Positions 36,776 to 64,000 of a stretch of 64,000 nt of DNA are shown piece after piece. Origin of the DNA: Hyperoplus lanceolatus (taxonomy: Eukaryota; Chordata; Actinopteri; Uranoscopiformes; Ammodytidae); the NCBI GenBank assembly GCA_026929865.2, contig CM049406.2:27420001-27484000 (forward strand), given 5' to 3'. The notes beneath the pieces were generated by a model. It saw only the letters and a program-made list of their open reading frames with translations, had not been told where the DNA came from and did not search any database. Position 1 is the stretch's first letter; every line of letters begins with the position of its first letter. A program made the position numbers and the translations under genes.

Positions 36776-37132
36776 TACAAAGGCAAAAGACCGTAACTTC
36801 AATTTTTTCAAAAATGAGTTTTTGTCATTTTTGGAACACTGGCCATCAGTTTTATCATGTGAACAAATATCTTGAGTCAATTATGTTGTTTTCTTATCAA
36901 AATAAGATGCTGTTTTTGCCGTAACTTCCAAAAGCAGAGGGAAAGCCAAGGCAGAAGACCGTAACATCAGTCCTTTGGCTTTGTTTTTGCGTCGCTATGG
37001 AACGTTCGGATTAAGTTACGGCTGAGTTACGGCGCTCTGCCTTTGTTTTACTTTTATGTCCATGGTTTTACAAAGCACCAAAGTGAAGTTACTGTAGCCT
37101 ACAGCGCTTGAGTTACGGTGATTTGCCTGTGT
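36776..37132. mobile_element. 357-bp MITE with repeated CCGTAACT motifs
   Basis: The tips TACAAAGGCAAAAGACCGTA and TACGGTGATTTGCCTGTGTA are imperfect inverted repeats. Inside, CCGTAAC occurs again near 36920 and 36959, and GTTACGG facing the other way near 37015 and 37026. Confidence 0.65.
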
Positions 37133-37149
37133 ATTGCATGTAATTGAAG

Positions 37150-37235
37150 CACTTCTGCGCTTCCACATTAAAAGCATTTCACTGCCATCACATTAGCATG
37201 TCACTGGACAAACGTGAGTTGGCTTTTATTTTGAA
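37150..37235. repeat. Arm fragment of the 35018-36555 element family
   Basis: The phrases AAAAGCATTTCACTG and CGTGAGTTGGCTTTTATTTTG (trimmed, one change) match 36080-36155 in the same order. Confidence 0.6.
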
Positions 37236-37239
37236 GTCA

Positions 37240-38120
37240 CAGGAGGGTAAACACTGAAGCGGGCAGCACCTTCAGAGCCCACTGAGCTCAGCATCGCTCC
37301 AGTAGCAACTAGCAAGACTGCTGTCTCCACACAGCTATCGGATTAATGCCATATTATAAAACACGCATTTAAAAATGCGGGCTCACTGTCAATAACAATG
37401 TGGGACAACGTCTCAAAAGTAATGGAAATGCGTGACTGTCCCGCACAAAGCGGGACAACTGTCCCCCCCAGCCCCACAGTTAGGTCATAGATTCAGTGTG
37501 TTATGCTACGAGCTGCTAGCCTCAGACATGAGATAGGCAGCGGGCCTTCAGAGGGTTGCGAGACACATCTTTCTTACTCCACACAGATTTTGTTTCAATT
37601 TCAAACTTGTAGTCTTCACACCCAACTGATGCCAATTCATTCTTCTTCATAAACTGCAGCTCCCCTAGAGATACAAGGCTTTATACAACTGTGGCTTTAT
37701 TCCAAGTGTTGGAATTCCCTTTAAGTAATTATCTCTTACTCAAAACACTTCATATCCGAGGCTAAGGGGATGGTACAGTACTCATATGCCAATCCATACA
37801 TACCTTTACTATCCATGCTATGCACCATTACCCTTGCATATTAACTAGCTGTACCATGGCAACATCTACATAGGTGATGCAGAGTGCCGTGGCCGTGTGC
37901 TGATCAAAGGTAGGCTAATTGAATCATGAGGCTGAAATTTGACCACGACAGGTCTCTCACCATTTATCAGCAAACATAATGTTCATTGTTGAACACACAA
38001 TACAAATAATGGCTGTTAGAAGAGTCAGTTGTAAACAAAGACACACTGACTGTAGATGCTACAGAAAGACCCATCAGCAGAAATAGGGGCTGATACATTT
38101 TTTTCAACCTGTTACAAGAC
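37240..38120. other. No gene recognised
   Basis: I saw no coding signal, RNA gene or clear inverted repeat between the mobile elements on either side. Confidence 0.45.
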
Positions 38121-39192
38121 TAATACCCAGGGGGCAAAGTGATTTTATGGACGTGGAGCGTTGTAAAAGGTTGTTCACCAAAAATTACATTAGGACCTTC
38201 CACGATCACAACCTGGGTGGACAACCTTGTCAACAAGCTGCTGGTAAGCTACAGCGGGCCGACAAAGCAAATCAGAACCACTGTTTAAGTGAATGGGGAT
38301 GGGCTAATGGGGATTTTTTTTAAACTTATAGATATCATTATGAGACTTTGCCAGTTGATTACTGACATTAAAACAAAAACTTTTTGTATTAAAGTATTTT
38401 CCAAAATGTTTAAATAAATATGAAAAATCATCAATATCTTACTAATGATGCGAAAATTTGCATATCTGCAAAGCCCCAAAATCTAGATGTTGGAAGAAAA
38501 CCAAGTCAATTTGTTTTTAAATTTTGAAAACAAAACAACTGAAGCCTTTCCTAATCACAGTTCAAATTTGATCAATAACCCATAGAAAATACATTTTTTA
38601 CAGTTACATTTTATTAGCCATGGACCAAAAGTGTCCTTTTGGAGTCTCCAGCTGGTATTTTAGGAAATGGCTAGACATTCCCTTGGAAAAAACAGTGTAA
38701 AAAATTCATTTTCAATGGGTTATTGATCAAATTTGAACTGTGATTAAGAAAGGCTTCAGGCAGTTGGACACTTTTTTCAAAATTTAAAAATAAATTTACT
38801 TTGTTTTTGTCCAACATCTAGATTTTGGGGCTTTGCAGATATGCAAATGTACGCATCATTAGTAAGATATTGATGATTTTTCATATCTATTCAAACCTTT
38901 TGGAAAATACTGTAATACAAAAAGTTGTTGTTTTAATGTCAGTAATCAACTTGCAAAGTTTCATAATGATATATATAAGTTTAAAAAATTCCCCATTAGC
39001 CCATCCCCATTCACTTAAACAGTGGTTCTGATTTCCTCTGTCGGCCTGCTGTAGCTTTCCAGCAGCTTGTGGACCAGGTTGTCCACCCAGGTTGTGATCG
39101 TGGAAGGTCCTGGATATAATTTCTGGTGAACAACCTTTTACAACGCTCCATGTCTGTTTTTTAAAAAAAAGGGGTTTTGCCCCCTAGGTATA
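38121..39192. mobile_element. 1.07-kb element with long diverged inverted-repeat arms
   Basis: Arms of roughly 450-480 bp face each other: GGAGCGTTGTAAAAGGTTGT near 38155 matches ACAACCTTTTACAACGCTCC near 39130, and AGTGAATGGGGATGGGCTAA near 38287 matches its complement near 38995. The outer tips TAATACC...AGGGGGCAAA and TTTTGCCCCCTAGGTATAA extend the pairing. A centre of about 100 bp contains no gene. The arms differ at perhaps one site in ten, so it is older than the element at 35018. Confidence 0.75.
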
Positions 39193-40578
39193 AGGGTAAA
39201 TGGAAATTCAAAGCCATGCAATAACGATGCACTGTCAAACAAAATATGACTATTACCAGGGTGCCATTTTTTTGCATGGATGAATTGTGTTAAGTACAGT
39301 ACAATATTCAGGAACAGAAAAAAACGGTCCAGTTTCATTTATAAATTAGAACACAGTCCCCAACATTGCATTTCCCATGGTCTTTAATTTGTTTTAATCT
39401 TCAATGAATCCTTAGTGACATAAAACTTTTAAGAGATAGATGTTTTTCTTTTGTAATGCCCATTTGTCAGACTAGTCAGTTTTGAACTTTGGAATGGGAC
39501 TTGTTTTTGTACAGTGCTCTCAGTAAAGTCAGTTAGCACACTGCCACACAGTCTTGAGTCTGGTCCGCTGTCCTCTTCATGCAATGATAAATCAATGTCC
39601 GACCAGCAATGTTTGTGCTGGAGCGCTGATGATGTGTAGAGAAGACTGGAGGTTTTCTTTAGGACTTCAATTCAGTTCAACTTATTGCATGGTATTTACA
39701 GGATTTTAAATGGGCCAGATAAGCACCAGAAATGACAACTTCAAGCCATTGCACACCCCTGACTGAGTAAAGGCCTTTCCATTTTCCTTGCCAGCCCAGC
39801 AGCGTCCACTAAACTTTGCTGCTTCTGTGTTTTGGTAGACATGTCTTGCAGTTATCATATTGTGCTATTTGTGTAGAACCTCTTATAAGACGAGAGTAAT
39901 GCAAACATCAACCACAGAATATGTTTAATCAATCAGAAAATGGGATGATAGAAAAATGTATTTAATTTTTTACTTTAAAGATGTGTCCACTTATGAAACA
40001 GACGTTTCTGACTATTTGGCTGCAACAAAGTTCACAGAGTTAGTAAATTAGTAAATCTAATGTAGCAAATACATTTGACTTTTGTCCGGAATCGGACTAA
40101 TTTAGACAATTTTAGCATTTCACAGGCCTGACATGTCAGCTCCAAAAATAATCTATAAAAAGGATTGTAACCTTTTTTCAATCACTCTAATGACCTTGGA
40201 ATTTTGCTCAGCATCACTGTTCTGCTTACTGAGGAGGGACACTTTAAAAATGTGCTTTAAAAAAATGTAAATAAAGATTGGGCTACAGTTTGTATAGCGT
40301 CTATCTAAATGATCAAATAAAAGCAACCACAAGGGTGACAATTAGAAATGAACACACATGTTCTAAACTCTAACTAAAAGGGCCTTGTAGTAAGGCAGCA
40401 GATGATTTTAAGACAGTGTGAAGTGAACTCTTTTACGGTGTACAGGTAGTGTAACAGTGCTGATGAACCGAGGGGTTGTTGATCAAATTCAATCCTTTGG
40501 CCAGTGAGCCCACTAACTGGTTTCCTTCAGAGTGAGTTTTTCAATCAACTCTCAAATAATGCTGGTGCTTTCCGTATA

Positions 40579-40887
40579 GCCTCGTCTCCACTGAGCGGTA
40601 CAGTTTGGTATGCAAATATTTGTGTTTCCACAGTCTAAAGTTGGGGAAGGGTACCAAAATCAGCATACCGTGCCGTACCTATTTTTGTCACTCTTTCGTT
40701 GGGGTACCAAAAGGGTGGGGCTACACACTGCATTCTGTTGATCGGTCGACAGGATCCTCATTTTCATGTTGGATAAATGGCCATGTGTAATCACCTCGGA
40801 ATGAGTGAAGAGCCATATCTATGGTTACTGTCCCGTACCAAACTGTACCGTACAAAACCTAACTTTAGTGCTCAGTGGAAACGAGGC
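40579..40887. mobile_element. 309-bp MITE
   Basis: The ends GCCTCGTCTCCACTGAGC and GCTCAGTGGAAACGAGGC are close inverted repeats with TA nearby on each side, as in mariner-type MITEs. Inner phrases (TACAGTTTGGTA and ACCGTGCCGTACC) are also palindromic in arrangement. It is non-coding. Confidence 0.7.
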
Positions 40888-41115
40888 ATAACTGTGCTAC
40901 TGTATGCTGATATTGACTTGAATGATCCCGTGCCCCTCTAGAGTACATGGTATTTTCACTGGAATAACATGCCATGAGGATAGGAAGTAACATGATGTCA
41001 GTCACTGTGTAGGTTGTCCGTTTGTAACGTTCAGCATTGTGCTCGTCACTTTAACATTTCACATTAAGAGTGGTCCTGTTGTCCCCTGACGGTCCAGTTT
41101 CCACTATGAGCATGA

Positions 41116-41116
<1 letters not shown>

Positions 41117-41151
<35 letters not shown>
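41117..41151. repeat. (GT)n microsatellite
   Basis: About 17 GT units in the putative bpnt2 3' UTR; a shorter run (41401-41418) abuts its stop codon. Confidence 0.9.
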
Positions 41152-41154
<3 letters not shown>

Positions 41155-41419
41155 ATGTACCGTCTCTCCCAGCTGCAAGTGTGTATGATGCATGTACAAG
41201 AGTGTGTGTTCAGAGCCATTGCTAAAGCCACTGCAGTGTCCAGCGGCAGCCATGTTGGATCCCCTGTGCTGGTGACTCCAAGTCATCTGATTGGCTGATG
41301 TTTAGTGTACCGCCATGATGATGTTGTGCTGGTTTGGTAACACTTGCACTCATCCACTCTTTAGTTATAGCAAAGGGCTGCCACCAAACCACTAATGGCT
41401 CTGTGTGTGTGTGTGTGTC

Positions 41420-52413
<10,994 letters not shown>

Positions 52414-53027
52414 TGGTGTGACAAAATAGCTCACAAGTTGTTGGTACACGAAAGCAAACTAGGAGCCCTAATGCAGGCAGCTCGACGGACAACAGATATA
52501 TAAGCTAGGCTAGCTGACGTGGCTGTCACCGCCACCTAAAGGTGCTACTATAAAACAGCTAACGCACAAGGTGCTGCTCCACACCTGGCGCTAAAGGTTT
52601 TTTTTTGTATAAAAAATTACACTGTTATGAAGCAAACAGCTGTCGAGGAACCGACACACACACACACACACACACATACACACACACACACACGGGCAAA
52701 TTGAGCCTGGTGAGAGCCGTGTAGTGTCGCCGCCTCGTCCGTCCCACTGAACTGAGCGAATAACGAAGTGTGGTGTCCGTGTGTCACGACATTCCGTTAA
52801 CGGGCCAGCCTGACTGAAGTCCGTCTCCTCGCTGTTAACTCGCTGAGGTGACTAAAGTGTTCACGGGTGGTGTCGAAGGAGAACAGTCACATCTCTGTTC
52901 AGTCATGTTTCCTCCCTAACGTTACGTACACAACACAGGGGTCACAGGCTTCCACACTTCTCTTCCGGGTTATAACTGCTGTCGTCATCACTTTGGAGGA
53001 TTTTTTCTTCTTCTTCTTTTACGATTC
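52414..53027. other. Probable bpnt2 promoter region
   Basis: This is the sequence upstream of the bpnt2 start on the minus strand. It contains a CA run (52657-52692) and moderately CpG-rich sequence near 52690-52800. No specific factor site is claimed. Confidence 0.35.
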
Positions 53028-53946
<919 letters not shown>

Positions 53947-53950
53947 CTGC

Positions 53951-54795
53951 CATCCACAGTCAATGTTATCTTAATATATCGAGGGCAACTCTTGCTTTCA
54001 TAGAAAAAGAAGTAAGATCATGATCATGATAATCTATATAAAATCATAAGAAAAGGCGTTCCTATCTGCCCCTTTTTGAAACATGTCGTTTATCATTGAA
54101 CAGAAGTGGACTGATGGCTGAATGACAGTATCTGACCTCAGTATCTGAGATATCACCTCCAACTCTAACCTTTATTGACTTCATACTCAAGGAAATCTTT
54201 GATCCAATTAAACAGTCTGCCACTCACTCATACCTGAATCATGGAGTTTAATACGTGACCATGTGTGACATGTTATACATACTTATATGCTCATTTTGCA
54301 AAGGTATACTGCACATGACACTGCAACTGGTGGAATGGAAGGAGGGAGAGAGAGAGAGAGAGAAGTGTTTTGTGCAGTTTTATTCTTATCGAGGTTGAAA
54401 CAAAATGTGCACCATTATGTGTGACACAAACCAATAGAAAATAAAGATTTGGAGCTTGGAGCCAGTATAGCCATGAAACGTTACAGAACTGTTCATTTAT
54501 AGACGACTTCCTGTAATGTAGGAATTCTATTCTTCTTTGTTGAACCAGTCAGATTTCCACACTGTTTCCATGTCCCTTTTGACCTTCATGTGCACAGTGC
54601 TGACATGCATCCACACACACCAATCTCCTCCTCATATCTGCATGTACCAGCTGGTTAGACACCTTCGACAGGCTCCGGTCTCTACGCCAAACACCTTTTC
54701 ATCTGCTCATTCACACTACTGTCCTCTCTGTGGTGAGGTATCTGCTAGGACATCACTCTTTCCTGTATTGTCTCTTCCTTCCTTTCTTTCCATGC
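53951..54795. other. Probable dars2 3' UTR and flank
   Basis: TTTATT at 54379-54384 is AATAAA on the minus strand, about 410 bp past the dars2 stop, and is a candidate poly(A) signal. No other gene is seen. Confidence 0.4.

Positions 54796-64000
<9,205 letters not shown>

Larger units (their letters stand above)
39193..41419. other. Probable 3' UTR and flank of bpnt2; no other gene
   Basis: The minus-strand bpnt2 gene ends at 41420. No poly(A) signal stood out. The stretch otherwise holds the small element at 40579-40887 and GT runs. Confidence 0.4.

Noticed and set aside
52414..52449. Upstream in-frame ATG for bpnt2
   Set aside because: It would add [12 protein letters not shown], which is not part of the conserved N-terminus. 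The ATG at 52411-52413 opens the family sequence.

Overview
The window is vertebrate nuclear DNA, most likely from a ray-finned (teleost) fish. The evidence is split genes with GT-AG introns, long CA/GT, GA and GATA microsatellites, many small inverted-repeat transposons, a Tc1-family element, fish-type LINE/SINE tails, and genes that match the FIT1-like, TRNAU1AP, ANKRD45, BPNT2 and DARS2 families. ANKRD45 and DARS2 are also near neighbours on human chromosome 1q, so part of the order is conserved synteny. No computation or database search was run; all exon models were read by eye from splice signals, frame continuity and family resemblance.

Layout. 1-5.7 kb: no gene seen, a microsatellite and a 0.9 kb inverted-repeat element. 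5.76-7.76 kb (+): a two-exon FIT1-like (fitm1l-type) gene for lipid-droplet biogenesis, in which both expected catalytic histidines appear substituted. 8.5-9.0 kb: small TTAA-flanked elements. 10.3-18.2 kb (-): a complete nine-exon trnau1ap gene (SECp43, selenocysteine tRNA-associated RNA-binding protein) with transposons in its introns. 20-21 kb: a LINE 3' end. 21.1-26.3 kb: a decaying tandem array of tRNA-Gln(CTG) genes on the minus strand, with three intact copies, one variant and several remnants. 26.7-28.5 kb (+): ankrd45, five exons. 29.6-34.6 kb (+): a four-exon gene of unknown function coding for about 1135 aa, with about seven tandem repeats of roughly 110 aa and an exact 660-bp internal duplication. 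35-39.2 kb: three inverted-repeat elements, two with very long arms. 41.4-52.4 kb (-): complete eight-exon bpnt2 (Golgi 3'-phosphoadenosine 5'-phosphate phosphatase) with a degenerate Tc1-family element, nested repeats and a GATA array in its introns. 53.0-53.9 kb: a long-inverted-repeat element carrying a microsatellite in each arm. 54.8 kb to the window end (-): dars2 (mitochondrial aspartyl-tRNA synthetase), 14 exons visible, 5' end outside the window, with three tRNA-Glu(TTC) genes in its introns on the opposite strand.

The genes do not form one pathway. Three themes stand out: translation components (trnau1ap, dars2, tRNA-Gln, tRNA-Glu) lying close together, probably by chance; simple repeats that supply splice-site sequence in ankrd45, bpnt2 and dars2; and a young, repeat-built protein of unknown function at 29.6-34.6 kb, the best candidate for something undescribed.
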